Counted from the stretch's first letter, positions 22,758 to 35,735 are shown. The stretch: DNA of 64,000 nucleotides from Zhengitettix transpicula (GCA_037074705.1 CM073591.1:72646532-72710531); one strand, 5' to 3'. Numbers and translations are program-made. The notes: a model not told the origin generated them from the letters alone.

Positions 22758-25700
22758 GAACCAAGCAATTCCGAATAGAAGTTGTAATTAACATTTTTAT
22801 TGTCTACATATGGGGAATACGTACTTGAAATTATGCCCTACATTTTTTAAACAACCCGGAAAAAATAAATCTGTTTTATTTGTTGTGCCTGGAACAGAAA
22901 TTTGAACAATAGATAGTACTCACCAGAAACTCAAGCATTAAATCGTGAAGGGAAAAACTACTGCTCGTAGAGTCGGCTAAGTCCTCAGCATTCTCCATAG
23001 TGGCACAAGCTAGTAACGTTTAATAAAGCTTTCAACAGAACATAATACTTCGAGCTGTAGTTAGGTTAATAAAATACTTATAAATTAGAGGAAATATATG
23101 ACATTCAAGTCAGAAAACTACATCTTTAATGGTTGTTAATAAATTTATTTTTTATTCGGTAATCATGTATTAGTACCAGCTACAATTAAAGATAATACAT
23201 TACCAAAATAATTTAATTGTCTATGTTATGATTCAACTTAAATTTTGTTACAATTTTAAGTTTCTTTATCCCCCGAAAATAAAACTCCTGTAATCAGGCA
23301 CTCTTTGTAGTATCAGCTAATATTTTAATATGTAGCTCGTTTTTAGTACTTGAGGCATTTCACTCGGGTAAAGTATTAATTTCATAACATTTGCTTTAGA
23401 ATATAATTTAAAACTTTTATTCACTACCATATAACTTCAGTAATACGTAATTAGACATTCATAAAATGTCTATTACACATATCATGATAAATCTACTTAC
23501 TTAAATTTATCTTACCTGTTTAACCCATCTTTCAGACATTTACTATTATTAACTTCAGCCGTTAGTATTTTTACAGGAAAATCGTCCATTATCCAATCTG
23601 TTCAGAAGTGACCATTTTAAAAGAGTGGTCTCTTCTAATCAACCAACCTGGAGTAAAGTACGCTATCTTACTACCACGCCATGATTACCATATTTGAGGT
23701 CTGTATTCCGAAGTTCTGCGACATAATTTACCCAGCCTAGTCTATAGCCTAGCCAATGCCTTAATATGTTTATTCTGCTACTATAACGTTGTTCTAGTCG
23801 TATAGTAGCAATAATTTCACTAAAGAATGTATATTAATATGATATTAATTTTTGGATGTTACATTTTTATGTATCCTATTTCCTTTTTCGAAGAATAGTG
23901 GCAAAATATCTTAATCTAAACTAAGGGATTAAGTAACGAGTGCTGAAGATTAGATTTTTGCTAGAAGGATCTGTTTCATAAATAAAAACTATATTAGTAA
24001 TTTTTCCCAGTTATTTATTTATCGGGTCTGTACATGTATGAGTAGGAAAATTTATGCAGTCAAGATGGATGGTGAATACATTTGAAAAATGCTAACTGAT
24101 ACACTTCGTCTTGGCGTTTGCGAATTTTTTCTCTTTCATTTAATTACGTCGTTCCGTCAGTTAAACTTCCAGACAACAATGATTAAAACGACAAAATAAT
24201 AATAATAATAAATTTAAACTTCAACGGAATTATTATTTAAACTAAAACCACTTCGACGAGTAATTAGGATCACATTATTATAGGGGTTACTGACAGCGAC
24301 TCCAGACGATCATTGATCGTTCTCTTATTTCTTTGTTCATTCATTCCGTTTGTTTCCTGAACTACAAACCAATTATCTATCTAAAATACTTTACCGATAT
24401 GACGGCACATTATTAAGAAGGAAAATAAAATATATCATTAGCTTAATCTATTTATTATTCACAGTGTTTTTGTATACAGAATTCATTTTTACTAATTTAA
24501 AATTTAGAGTTATAGAACATGTTCTTCTTCCATACTAAATTCCCGTTATTTATTGAAAGGAACTATTCATAAATTCTCCACAGGCGATTGAGTATTGTTG
24601 GGATGATGGAACTCGGCGAGGGCAAACACACTTAATCTTTGAACTGTTCCGTATCGTGACCCCTCTCAAGAGATAAGCCGTTAGTTTTCAGGTCACCCAC
24701 TTAGAGTGCACAAGAAACATTGAATTGGTTGAACAAGAACAGTTCTTCGGGTGGTAATCTATTTTAATATTTATAATAGGAGGTATGTACAATTTTTCGT
24801 TAAATATTATACTAAATAATGATACTGGAACGGAACTGCAACTGATACAACCGGTTCAGGAATGAAAATGTAAACGTTACTAATTGATTTTGGGTATATG
24901 ATCTAATATTATTTTTCTCTAATACATACTTTGTGGATTATTATAACAGATAAATTTTTTTAAGCTCCCATAAATAGATTTTGTGGAATTGTAATAGAGT
25001 TAGTTTACTGCGTCTTTGTTATTGGCCTCTTCTATTTCCGTTAAGCGTAAAAGCTTAGCCCTTAAAACTAAATATTCGGTTGGCATTAAGAATTATTGTA
25101 AATTATTTTTTTCCATGTTTAACGCGCTGATGTAAAAATTTAAATGTCGCGATATTTACAACACAACAGAAAATATCGATTCATTCGTACGAGCTGTCAC
25201 TTTAATACATTACATTTGAATAAAACATTAGTAAAAGTTTGTATAAATATATAAATTAAATTGCTGTTAAGACTTATTGAGGTACTAGGAACATATAACT
25301 GTAAAAGATATTAGTCTCGATATTACGAGAATGTTCGAAAGCTTTCTTTATTCAGCTATAAATGCTGAAGTAACACTACGAAGGTTTTATTTTACGTCTG
25401 ATTACATTCGTAAATTGCACGAGAAATTCAATATAATTCTATATATGTTCTGGTTGTTAGTCTTTGACTTTTATACCCTAGACTGTTCCTTAGAATAATT
25501 ACAAAAATATTTAAAAAGTTTATCCTTGGGTTATTAATATAATAATATATAACAGTTATAAACATGAAAAATAGTATTGATGGCTTTCCAGTCCATGCGT
25601 AGTTATGTAATGTACTTTAGTTAACGCCGTTGCCAAATCCGCGCCATTGCACTCATTTCATTTGCAAAGATTTCATTAGAATTATGGGATCTTATCGCAA

Positions 25701-27150
25701 TTTGATATTTCAAAAACTGTATTATTTGATTTGAAAGAATCGAGTGTATGAAATTGAGGTATTATCAACAACCACTCTTCTTTATACGTTTATGATGAGA
25801 GCTTTGAGAAATTAGCTTATAGAGATTTATTCTTCCCAAATAACTAAATACTACTGACGCAATTTTATACATGTGTAATGAACTTACGAAGATAGTGGTG
25901 ATGTAGCAGGCGTATTGAATCAGATTATATGACCAAAAAAATTCTATGAGAGAAAAATCACGAATATTCTGGCAAATGAATGGGCGTAATATAGTAGATA
26001 TCGAATGACGTCAGTGCTTTGATGAATAATATTCAAATAGGAATTGAGACGAAACTATGATGAAACGCGGGACTAATTTATTAAACTGTGATAGTTTAGT
26101 TGAAGTAAAATACTTTAAAACCTAGTAATGTAAGACTTGAAGAGTTTTAAATTATTTTCAACAAATATCTTGCATAATCAGTGTTATAAATGCTATTTCA
26201 TGATCATTTTAATGAAAAACATGACAAAACGACTGAGATAAGTATTTAAGAAGATGTATATATGAATTAATGAAACAAAAGTTCTGTATTTGCTGCTCTG
26301 CTCGTCCTTATAATGAAATTCTGTGTCAATGGACGTGAGGTCAATGGGCACACATTATGGCCTCGTTTACTATGTAGAGCTGCGTCGGCGTTAAATCCTT
26401 AAATGGTTGTAATTCAGGACGGTGTTAACTCGACTTCATCTACGAGAACAGCCAGCACCGACTAATGATGGAGATTGTAATTGGCTTCAATTCACAGTAT
26501 CGCCTATTTCCTACACGATCGTAAAATGTAGTTATTAGTCTCATAATACATCAACAGTTGGTTACAACAGATCACTAAATTTCCAATAACAACGATGTGC
26601 ATTAATACAATTTGATCTTGGAATTTAACCTAATTCTGAAACTGTCAGTTAAAATGAAGCTTTGGTTTATTTGCTCAACATTTAAGTATTTAATAGTAGA
26701 TATTATTGTCGAGTTTTCTATTTTCTAGATCGGTTTACATTAAGAAGGTTTATGATTAACGAAAGTTGAAAAGAAATTCTTGTTCTACGCCTATATACTT
26801 AATGCCTCCTACGCCGGAGAACAGAATTTGTTTACTGTTAAACTGAAAAGTTAGATTCCTAATTATTCTTGCAATTTTTCTATTACTTTCACCTGATCCA
26901 TTTCGCTAACTGACTACATATTTCTCGCTAAGAATTCCTTTCAAAATTCTTTAATTCTTAAACCACCATAACTTAAACCGATCTAGGCAATGGGAAAACC
27001 TAAATAAATCAACTAATAATTCCACACGAATTCAAAATTTAACCATTTATATCCAACCACTTCTTCATTTAATCAGAGGTCGATTTAAAAATCAGGAGCG
27101 TACCGGAAACAATTTCGTTTACAATTATATATTATAAAACCTTAAAATTT
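22758..27150. other. AT-rich intergenic DNA, nothing recognised
   Basis: About 4.4 kb without recognisable coding or repeat sequence. If the 28.9-kb LRR gene has an upstream noncoding exon it may lie here, but no convincing promoter/donor pair was found. A TGACGTCA octamer occurs at 26006-26013. Confidence 0.5.
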
Positions 27151-27153
27151 GCA

Positions 27154-27285
27154 TGGAATCACTTCACCCCACTGCATTATTTTATTTATTTTGGCCGAAA
27201 ATATTTTCACACTACCATGAGACAAATTGTGTTACCCCAATTTTTAATAGAAACTGTTTCATTTCCGTGTCTACGTCCTCACACA
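27154..27285 (+). repeat. Local direct repeat, copy 1
   Basis: GGAATCACTTCACCCCACTG, TATTATTTTAT-like, TTGTGTTACCCCAATTTTTA and TTTCATTTCCGTGTCTACGTCC recur in the same order at 27820-27945. The two copies are about 670 bp apart. Confidence 0.65.
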
Positions 27286-27288
27286 CAC

Positions 27289-27311
27289 TATATATATATA
27301 TATATATATAT
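27289..27311. repeat. (TA)n microsatellite
   Basis: A short CA run continues into (TA)n directly after the first local direct repeat. Confidence 0.9.
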
Positions 27312-27819
27312 TAGGATCAGACATTTTACTTTACAAGTCCGTTTAAATATTTTATTCAATCTTATACATTAATTATATTTTTTAAATAAATAAATGCATA
27401 ATGTGCTTGAATGTTTTCTTACATTCATAAACCAAATCAATTCAGATGAATGACACACACAATGATTTAAAGTAGCTCTCTATGAAATACATAAAAAAAA
27501 CAAATATACCATACTTTCATTAGAATAATATGAGATTTTCGTTCCTCACTACAGTGCATTAATTTTTCTTTCTGAATAAACAACCAGATATCAAACCATA
27601 AAAAGTATTCCATGCTTAGAAACAAGGACTTCAAATGTATTATATAGTCCATGAAATGAAATTATGTGATGTTCATTTATAGTTTCAATAATTCATTGAT
27701 TTAATCATATCGTATAAGATCCGGTGATAGTCCATGAAGAGTGCAGTCCATAACATACAGGTTAAATAATTTTTACAGATAGAATTAAAATACACAACGT
27801 CACAGGGATAAAATAATAG

Positions 27820-27945
27820 AAATCGCTTCACCCAGCTGTATTATTTTATATATGCCATGAGAATTCTTTGCATAGATTGTGTAACCCCAATTTTTTATGG
27901 CAACTTTTTCATTTCCATGCCTACGTCCGCAATAGCAATATTGTA
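27820..27945 (+). repeat. Local direct repeat, copy 2
   Basis: GAAATCGCTTCACCCAGCTG, ATTGTGTAACCCCAATTTTT and TTTCATTTCCATGCCTACGTCC align with copy 1 with scattered substitutions and one ~20-bp gap. Confidence 0.65.
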
Positions 27946-28159
27946 TATTTACTGTAAGGAAGTGAAAAAATGTCGTACCTCCATCATTAAAAGTTGCTGT
28001 AGTATTTATTTGATTTGAAAGTACAATATTTTTGAGAGGAAATGTGACGAATTTTGTGTGATCTGATTTATTGAGTGTTACTTTTTAGATGGATCTGCAG
28101 AAACTTACAACTTTGTGAGCTCTTATTTTTACAATTCATATTATTGTTGTGAAGAATAC

Positions 28160-28400
28160 ATGTTCGTATCTTCTTCAGGTTTTAATAATAAGAAATGGAG
28201 CCAAATACAGACAAAAGAAGTGATAAAGGAACAAGGCTTCCAGAGGCGTTTTGTGGTTATTATATTCACTTCTTTTATGTGTACGTTGCTATTTTTATTA
28301 TTATTAATTTTTTTCTGAATTGGCTATCTTTTCTATTCATTATTTTCAATTAGCCGTCAATTTTTAATTATTAATTTTCAATAAGACGTAAATTTTTCAT
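28160..28400 (-). repeat. Dispersed AT-rich repeat, related to 8.9 and 9.7 kb
   Basis: Read on the minus strand it contains GAAAAATTTACGTCTTATTG, AAAGATAGCCAATTCAG and ACCACAAAACGCCTCTGGAAGCC. These resemble blocks at 8925-9020 and 9745-9775. Similarity is patchy, so the family limits are not defined. Confidence 0.4.
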
Positions 28401-28600
28401 TCTTCAGGTGTTGTTCCAAATTGTTGTTAGTGCTAGTTTGTTATAATGCTTTGGAAGAAAACCTTAAATAGATACGAACATGTACAGAAACGTCGTTACA
28501 AATAAATAATAAAAACGTGACTGTATAAAATCAATAATTGATTCATTATTTTTTATATAGTTTATTAATTCAAATACAGAAGGAAAATAAATATCGTTAT
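28401..28600 (+). repeat. Dispersed repeat (CGAAACGTCGT family), copy 2
   Basis: TTGTTATAATGCTTTGGA, ATACGAACATGTACAGAAACGTCGT and GTGACTGTATAAAATCA match 12690-12840 in order. Confidence 0.6.
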
Positions 28601-28932
28601 ATTTAGAATACCGTTGATAGAGGGATTCATAATTATTTGAAATGACTATAATGCATTTATTCAAATTAGAAAAATGTTTACAGTACTACATTTATTTGAA
28701 AATTAGAAGAAATAGCTAAATACAGAAATAAATAAGTGATGGAATATCATCACTAAAACTTGTATTTGGTATTTCATCAAATTATTTTTTACATACAGAC
28801 GTATAAATTTCATTTATTTCAAAATATTAAACCGGAAGTTTCTAAATTATTAAGTTATGAAATTGTTTTAATTTTTGTTAACTAACAATTTATATTTAAA
28901 ATCAACACTCATTTGTAATGCTCGCATTTCAC

Positions 28933-28944
28933 ATTTTATTTCAG
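28933..28944 (+). promoter_or_regulatory. Splice acceptor of the LRR coding exon
   Basis: ATTTTATTTCAG is a pyrimidine-rich acceptor ending exactly one base before the ATG, implying an upstream noncoding exon. That exon is not identified. Confidence 0.7.
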
Positions 28945-29976
28945 ATGGCGGAAACAATACATTACATCGTATTATCGCCTATTTTCCTTGCGGCAGTTTT
29001 TCTGGTAACATGTCCATTAACTCTGTCGACGGGAATAAAAAATACATCCAACAAATGCAGCTACAACTCGTCCATGGCCGACTGCAAGCTTAGATTCATC
29101 GAAGATATCCCTACGTACTTACCCAGAACAGTGAAGACTCTTTTTATAGACGGTAATATGCTGAACTTATCTTCCACGTCACTGTCGCATCTGCCGCTAC
29201 TTCAAGTGCTGCATCTGAAACTTTGTAAGCTGACCGAGCTTCCCGATGAAATGTTTCGCTACACACCTCATATAAGAGTTTTGGAACTGAGGTTCAACAC
29301 ACTGAAGACACTGAATAACGAAACATTCGGTCCCATGTACTGGTTGACTCATTTGGACCTAGGATTCAACAGCATCACAAATTTCTCGCAAGAATCTTTA
29401 CCGCACAATATACTTCTCGAACATTTGGATATTGCCTACAACGATCTAAATAACGTTCCTCACAACGCGTTTGTTCACCTGAGGAATTTAAACTGGCTCT
29501 CGCTGTCTGGAAATAATTTGTCCCAAATTCCGAAGGATCTGTTTGTAAAAAACACGAGGTTGACAAACTTGTATCTCACCCATAACAAAATTTCGCAGCT
29601 GGAAACTGCTACGTTTTCTACACTCACAAAGTTGAAAGTCCTTCGATTGAACAACAACGAACTGACGTCAATTTCCCCTAGCGTTCTGGAGAATAACAAG
29701 CAGCTTACGGAGCTGTATGTGGAAGATAATTTTCTGACAACTCTCGAATTCCACATCGTGCAGTCTAAGACTTTTTTCGCACAGGTTTCAATGTCGAACA
29801 ACCCTTGGAATTGCGACTGCCAGCTGAAACAATTTCTGGAATTTCTACACTTAGCCGGTGCGAGACTGTCGGAATCTGCGGTCTGCCGCGGGCCGGAGAA
29901 AATGGAAGGCAAAGACTTAGTTAACCTATTTCACGCTGACGTAAACTGCACTGACATAAGAGTCCAGGTGGTTTAG
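28945..29976 (+). CDS. Secreted leucine-rich-repeat protein, 343 aa
   Basis: The start is placed at 28945 because ATG follows directly after the splice acceptor TTTTATTTCAG; the frame is open 27 bp further up to another ATG, but that would lie in the intron. The protein has a signal peptide (residues 1-30, hydrophobic VLSPIFLAAVFLVTC), a short Cys-bearing N-terminal cap (Cys38, Cys47), about nine 24-residue LRRs (about 64-277, pattern LxxLxLxxNxL, e.g. LTHLDLGFNSI, LNWLSLSGNNL, LKVLRLNNNEL) and a C-terminal cap (NPWNCDC at 286-292, Cys314, Cys335). It ends eight residues after the last Cys with no transmembrane or GPI-like segment, so secretion is inferred. Several N-x-S/T sites are present. 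AATAAA signals lie at 30002 and 30025. The role (adhesion, immunity or other) is unknown. Confidence 0.93.
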   Translation: MAETIHYIVLSPIFLAAVFLVTCPLTLSTGIKNTSNKCSYNSSMADCKLRFIEDIPTYLPRTVKTLFIDGNMLNLSSTSLSHLPLLQVLHLKLCKLTELPDEMFRYTPHIRVLELRFNTLKTLNNETFGPMYWLTHLDLGFNSITNFSQESLPHNILLEHLDIAYNDLNNVPHNAFVHLRNLNWLSLSGNNLSQIPKDLFVKNTRLTNLYLTHNKISQLETATFSTLTKLKVLRLNNNELTSISPSVLENNKQLTELYVEDNFLTTLEFHIVQSKTFFAQVSMSNNPWNCDCQLKQFLEFLHLAGARLSESAVCRGPEKMEGKDLVNLFHADVNCTDIRVQVV

Positions 29977-30001
29977 ATCTAGTAAATAGCTTTAAATACA
30001 T

Positions 30002-30030
30002 AATAAAAAAAATTATATAACGTCAATAAA
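30002..30030 (+). terminator. Poly(A) signals of the 343-aa LRR gene
   Basis: AATAAA at 30002-30007 and again at 30025-30030, 26 and 49 bp after the stop codon. Confidence 0.6.
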
Positions 30031-32435
30031 AAATGTACGACAAATATAAATCAGCTGTTTCCTAAAAAGAACTCGTGTGAACAAACTGAGTTTTAAGAAG
30101 CTAGACCAAATTCTAAAATCAAAAATCAAGAAACTAGCATAAGTTGAAGCATTTATCTGTAGTTTGAAAAATTTGAAAGAACAGCATGATTTTCAAATAC
30201 AATGTATTTGTAATATAAAAGATCACTTGCTTTATATTTCTCATGGATTTTATAACTTATAATACGTAACAGCAACAAATTATTCGTAATAACTCACACC
30301 AAAATAATAAAAAAATATTTTATTATACAAAATATGTTTCTATATTATGTCAAATGGTTTTTTTTGGATGAAAAAATATTATATTAATTTTACATAGGTC
30401 GTATGGATATACTTATTAATACATTATTATTTAAGTTTATTGTGCTAGTGTGATAAGGCGCATTAAATAAAACACAATATCGGTAAGTGTCAACAAGGTT
30501 CTTTGTTATACTAATAATGTCTACAATAATTTATTATCAATTTGTATGTATTTCATCATGAACTAAATGTTAATTTAAAAAATTTGGAATATAAATATTC
30601 TAAACTATATTTAGTAGTTATTCTTTATTTGAAATTTATTTTTGTCTTACTACTTACGTGAAGCCACATTATTGCTTAGTTTGTAACCTTATAGAGTTTA
30701 AAAATACTAATTAATAAATTATATACTTAAACGAACCATTAGTTTCAAATTTCCAATATTTTATTCTGCAGAGAAACATTTTTTTTTTATTTGGTTTATA
30801 CGTCCTTATACAATCAAATTTAAACCAATATTCATCTTACAAAATTATTTCTATTAGTCATTACTAGTACAATTATTATTCTATTGTATCATACAGAAAT
30901 GTAATCAGTTGCACATAGCTGCTTAAGAGTAACAGAATAATAACTTTAAAAATCACACCTTATTTCAATGAAACTTAGATTTATAACATACAATAAGAAT
31001 GATAATTCCTTGCATATTGGAATAGGGAAACTGTAAAATCTTGACATATAACAAAAACTATTTCTTATAACGTAAATGATTTCCTCTTTAACGTTACTTC
31101 CACTTCTAATCATGATTCATGACGCAGTTCGTACCATTGCAAAAGTTTCCGTTGACAACTTATATGACCAACAAATCTCTCGTTTCTAAAATAGAAGAAA
31201 TTGTACCTATGATAATTTTACACGTAATATCCATTCATTGTTGAAGACCTAAAGTGACCAGGAGTCGACGAGGATAGATCACTTTTTAGATCAGTTGTAT
31301 TATTAGAAGAACTCCTGTGTTGTATTCTTGATAAAGGTCAGACTTTTCTCGTTTTTGGGAAAGCGCGATGAATAGTTTTACAACAAAACTTTGTCGAAAT
31401 AAATATATACATTCAATGAAAAGCAACTAATAACAGGAAGGGTGTATTGATCGTAGAAAATACAACTATTAAAAGCACTTTTAAGGAACTTAAAACAAGC
31501 GGAAGAATGTTGCATTATTTCAATTATCGCTCAGTTCTTACAATGAGCACGTACATCCATAAAAATATAAACAATTAATGGATCGCAATATAGCGCCATT
31601 TAAACACTTCACCAGATGTTGAGTTAAAAGAAGGGCACAAATCGGAATATTTTACTAAGCTATATTATAGCTGATATAGAAACGGGGAGATTGATCAATC
31701 ATCGCATCGATTTATATTACAGTTTCTAATTAATTTTAAAAGTGTGAAAAAATATGAAAAGTAAGTAAGAAAATATATCCCATTAAGGAATGAGTAGAAA
31801 AACTATTAGTAGATGTAATAAACTTTATTGTACAATTTTATTATAACAAAATAATATTTATTGAAGAATTGTATTATCATTTTAATTAAACAAGTGATAA
31901 TACAAAAGGAAATATTTTCTAAGTGGTTTCCATAAGATATTTCTTTATCACCCTTGTGATGAGTGATTAAGTAAAACGAACAAAGTAAAAATATTATAAA
32001 ATATTAGTCGTGCATAAATGAATGCCGAAAGTGGAGGCGGAGACGAATGTTGGAACAAAAGAAGTAGTCTCGCCTATCGAAGGAAATCGATGTTTTATTG
32101 TGAACGTTGTGCCCTTATAGAATATTAAACAAGTACGAGCGTGATAGTCGATATGAATAGAGAATAAGCTACGATCTTGAAATAAATAATTTTTTAAATA
32201 AATAATATTTATACGTATGCTTTTCAGTTCGCAACCTGGTTTGTGTGGTTGTGTTGTTCTTGCGTTTCTTGACACAGACGTTTTATCTTTTAATTTTAAA
32301 TATTTTATATTATCTTTATATCAATTCTAAAACCACAAAAATTTTAATAATATTATCGCTATTGTTTTCAAAGTCTTGAGTATGAAAAATAATCTGATAT
32401 TTACTATAATTTCATATTTAACTAAAGTACTACGA
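30031..32435. other. AT-rich intergenic DNA with one SINE scrap
   Basis: TTACACGTAATATCCATTCA at about 31219 matches the leader of the tRNA-like SINE at 7.4 and 7.6 kb for about 20 bp. The rest has no recognisable content; a 93-residue minus frame at 31994-32275 has no domain. Confidence 0.45.
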
Positions 32436-32439
32436 ATGA

Positions 32440-32560
32440 ATTACAGGTCCCGGGTTCGGTCGAGATTTTTCCAGCCTGATCCTTTAATTACGTTTCATGG
32501 CCTCTTTACGTCTGAGCTTCATTTTAAACCGTACCTTCTGTTCTTGAATATATAAACAAC
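32440..32560 (+). repeat. tRNA-derived SINE fragment
   Basis: AGGTCCCGGGTTCGGTCGAG (B-box region) is followed by ATTTTTCCAGCCTGATCC, GGCCTCTTTACGTCTGAGCTTC and CTTCTGTTCTTGA. This is the same order as the 7.6-7.9-kb copy. The A-box half is missing. Confidence 0.65.
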
Positions 32561-33264
32561 ATAGAAACGTACAGGGAAACATTGAGGTACAGAATAGGAA
32601 CGCTTTCACTTAAAATCAATCGTCTTATTTATTAATGAAATTTAACTGTGATAAAAGTAACAACTGTCCAATAATCTGTAAAGAGAATGACGAAATTAAC
32701 CTGTGTCAGCATCAATTCGTGTAATTGTTGATGCGATTGGTGTTCCATGGGATTGACAGGTGATTGATGAATCCATACTTGATGCTGGCTCTCACGGAAT
32801 GATTAGATGGAGGTAGCTGTAAACAGCTTCAGTTCAGCTCTATTTTGGGACACGAAAAACAATATACTTCCAATTTGTTCTTCAGGTGGCCTTCTATATT
32901 TTCTACCTTTCACCGATATTTGCCAATTGATTCAAAATTAATAAGAACAGAATAAAATTTACCTGCACTGGAGTACTGCAAACCAATATTCAGAAAACTG
33001 CAACGCCTCTGCTGAATAAAAATCTTCGTACGTGACAAGTAAGATTTGTTTAGATTCAGGCTTTATGATAATGATAAATGTTTTTGAGATACTTGTAAGT
33101 ATCGTAAAAAATGATTTTAGAAATGAGAAGCTGCGGAAGACTGTAGTTGGACGAAGGAGAAACATCCTTGATCTTAGATTTATTTTTATTTTGGTAAACA
33201 GTTCCACTCATCCATCAAAATAATAGGATTTCTCACACACCAGTAGCTTCGATGGCCTAAAGAG
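32561..33264. other. AT-rich DNA, nothing recognised
   Basis: Two overlapping antisense short frames near 33.0-33.2 kb show no domain. Confidence 0.5.
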
Positions 33265-33480
33265 AACAAATGAATTCCCCCACTCTACTCGCCAGACTTG
33301 GCCCAGTGAGATTTTATGTTTCGTACCCTCAAACATTCATCTTTGCTTAGAAATTAATTTTACCTCCAGATGTTCAGGAGCAGAGATAAAGTCATAAAGC
33401 GAATATTTTCTGAGGTAATAAAAATTGAGAATACAGCTGCACCAAATTATATGAGATTAATGTAAGATTATATCGATAAA
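33265..33480 (+). pseudogene. Mariner/Tc1-type transposase fragment
   Basis: The frame from 33277 reads PPLYSPDLAQ-stop-DFMFRTLKHSSL, the classic P-P-Y-S-P-D-L-A-P-x-D-F block around the third catalytic acid. It continues KVIKRIFSEVIKIENTAAP with another stop. Two in-frame stops and loss of everything upstream make it a relic. Confidence 0.75.
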
Positions 33481-33599
33481 TAATTTTCTTTTATAAAATA
33501 AATTATTTACTACGTTTGGGTAGTCACCAATCCATCCTGGTATTTTATTCTTAGAAATAACAACTGTTACCTGTTGTGACAATAATTATTTTTATATGA

Positions 33600-34200
33600 A
33601 TCGCATTTACTCCGAATTTATGGGAACGTGTGTGTCTATTGCGTAATAATATAGTTGATGAACGCACGAATCTGAGGGTGGAGCAACGGGGTCAGTGTAA
33701 AGATTTTTCAAGGGAGCTTTTACCAGAAAATAATGTCAATACAAGTAAAATTGACGATATCACAAAGGCGGCGATTGCGTGTTTGTTTGCTGAGCAAATT
33801 CATGCTGTTCTGGGACGATTAGTCTACGTCCTCGGAAACCAAAAGGCCAGGTCTCACAAGTGAGCGCCTAACCTCATAAACACCTCTGTAAGGCATTCAA
33901 CGAAATTCGGTGAGCTTAGTCAACGTCTGGGTCTTTGTGGTGTGGGTCATTCTGGCGCCACAATGGGTCGTTAGTTTTATTGCGTCCACCGCAACCGTAA
34001 ACAACCCCCTCTGGCCACCGCGGGTTTTGGGAGAACGACCTTGGACTCTTGACTTCGCCACCGACGTGACTGATTGCATTTCTACCTCAGGCCGTTGCTT
34101 CTCTACAGGGGCCCTCCAACCTTCTAAATAGCACTACTACAAACTCTAATGTACAGGGCGGCAATTGCAACCCCCGCGGAACGCACTCGCTCGAACAATG
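33600..34200. other. GC-richer segment, unidentified frames
   Basis: Plus frames at 33630-33863 (77 aa) and 33910-34131 (73 aa) and a minus frame at 33897-34079 (60 aa) overlap. None has a recognisable domain. Composition resembles the transposon relics rather than the AT-rich background, so an unrecognised transposon is the likeliest explanation. Confidence 0.3.
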
Positions 34201-35735
34201 GCATATAAAAAAATCTTACGGAAAATTTGTCACTTCTGAATTTCTTGTATTCGTATTCATTGTTTGAAAGAAAATTAGATTCATGATATTTTACAGGTAT
34301 TTTGAGTATTTTGTTCAATTGAATAATGTACACGAGTTAATGGTAATATATTCACCTGCACTTACGGGGTGGGACTTACTTGAAAGAAAAGAATATAAAA
34401 AGTTTTAGAGACAACATAATTGGTCGTTTTTAATTTCAAATTCTATGAAAATTTCTTATTCGTCATTTCTTCTGAAAATATAGGAACATTTATTTTGATA
34501 TAGCTTATAATTAAATGACTGGGAAATATATTTTTTTCAATCAAAAACCATAATTTATTTCAACGTATTTACTGGCACTTTCGACCATTAGCTGGTCACA
34601 TTCATCATGTATTGTATATTACTATGACTTAATTATATATTCTACACAGGCTACATATATTTTTAAAAATAATTAAGAATTATATTTACACATAGATCTA
34701 TTTTATATATATATATATATACACTTATTTTATACCATTAATACTTAATACTAATTAATGAATTGGCATTATTTTAAAACCATGCGAAAACTAAACAATA
34801 AATACGTTTGAATAAATTATTCTTGTAACTGAAAAAGACTGTTTTAATAATAGGAAATTAAATATAACTATAATGACACTCAAATTGAAAGGTTTCGTTG
34901 TGTTATTGGGTACGAATAACGTGTCAATGGCTTCAGTGCCCACAAATTCATTCAATTACCACATCGGATTTATTCCACTGAAATTTACTATTCATTAAAG
35001 ACAATGAACTATATTGCATAATTTTATTATTAATATGGTCTGTTATTCGGCTATTTATTTATCTAATCATAATACTTAAATGTAATGAAATTATGTTACA
35101 GAATTGATAAATCATTATATTGTATAATGTAACAAATACATGGTATCAACATAATTGGACTAACCTCTGTGTAGCACCTACTAATAAATAATTAAAGAAT
35201 GGAAAATATCGGGAAACGAATGATCGGTGTAGGAAATCTCAAAAATATATTGAACAAAGAGTCACTGTCTCGTTTCATTAAATTTGTCGGTAGAGGTAGG
35301 GAGAATGCTAATTAGCACATGCATTGTAGAAGTAATAGAAAGATGGGGTCGATAAGAAACGAAACAGATAGACCATTGTGTTAGAGAAAATAAATGGATG
35401 TGGGTAATACTCGGATTAGAAATAATGCAGGACAATAGAAATACACAATATCATAACGTTTTTACTTAAAATGTTTGCTCAGCGTAGAAATTTTGAAAAT
35501 TTTTATACAACATAAAAAATTTAAGTATGAAGAGAAATTTCAATAGAGAACGCTTCTAAAGGATCTTTGTTAAAATAAGACAACGTTTTAAAAAATTGAT
35601 ATTTACATAAAATTTTAAGGGAAATCATTCGAAATCTTTGAAACTCCTCGGTATTTTAATATAATTGTCATTTTTTAAATTTGGACATGATTAAACAAAC
35701 GAGAGGAAAAGCAAGAAGTGTTTCTAAAGCCATAA
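34201..35735. other. AT-rich DNA with short (TA)n run
   Basis: (TA)n at about 34703-34722; otherwise nothing recognised. Confidence 0.5.

Noticed and set aside
29475..29912. 145-residue minus-strand frame inside the LRR gene
   Set aside because: Antisense shadow of the LRR coding exon.
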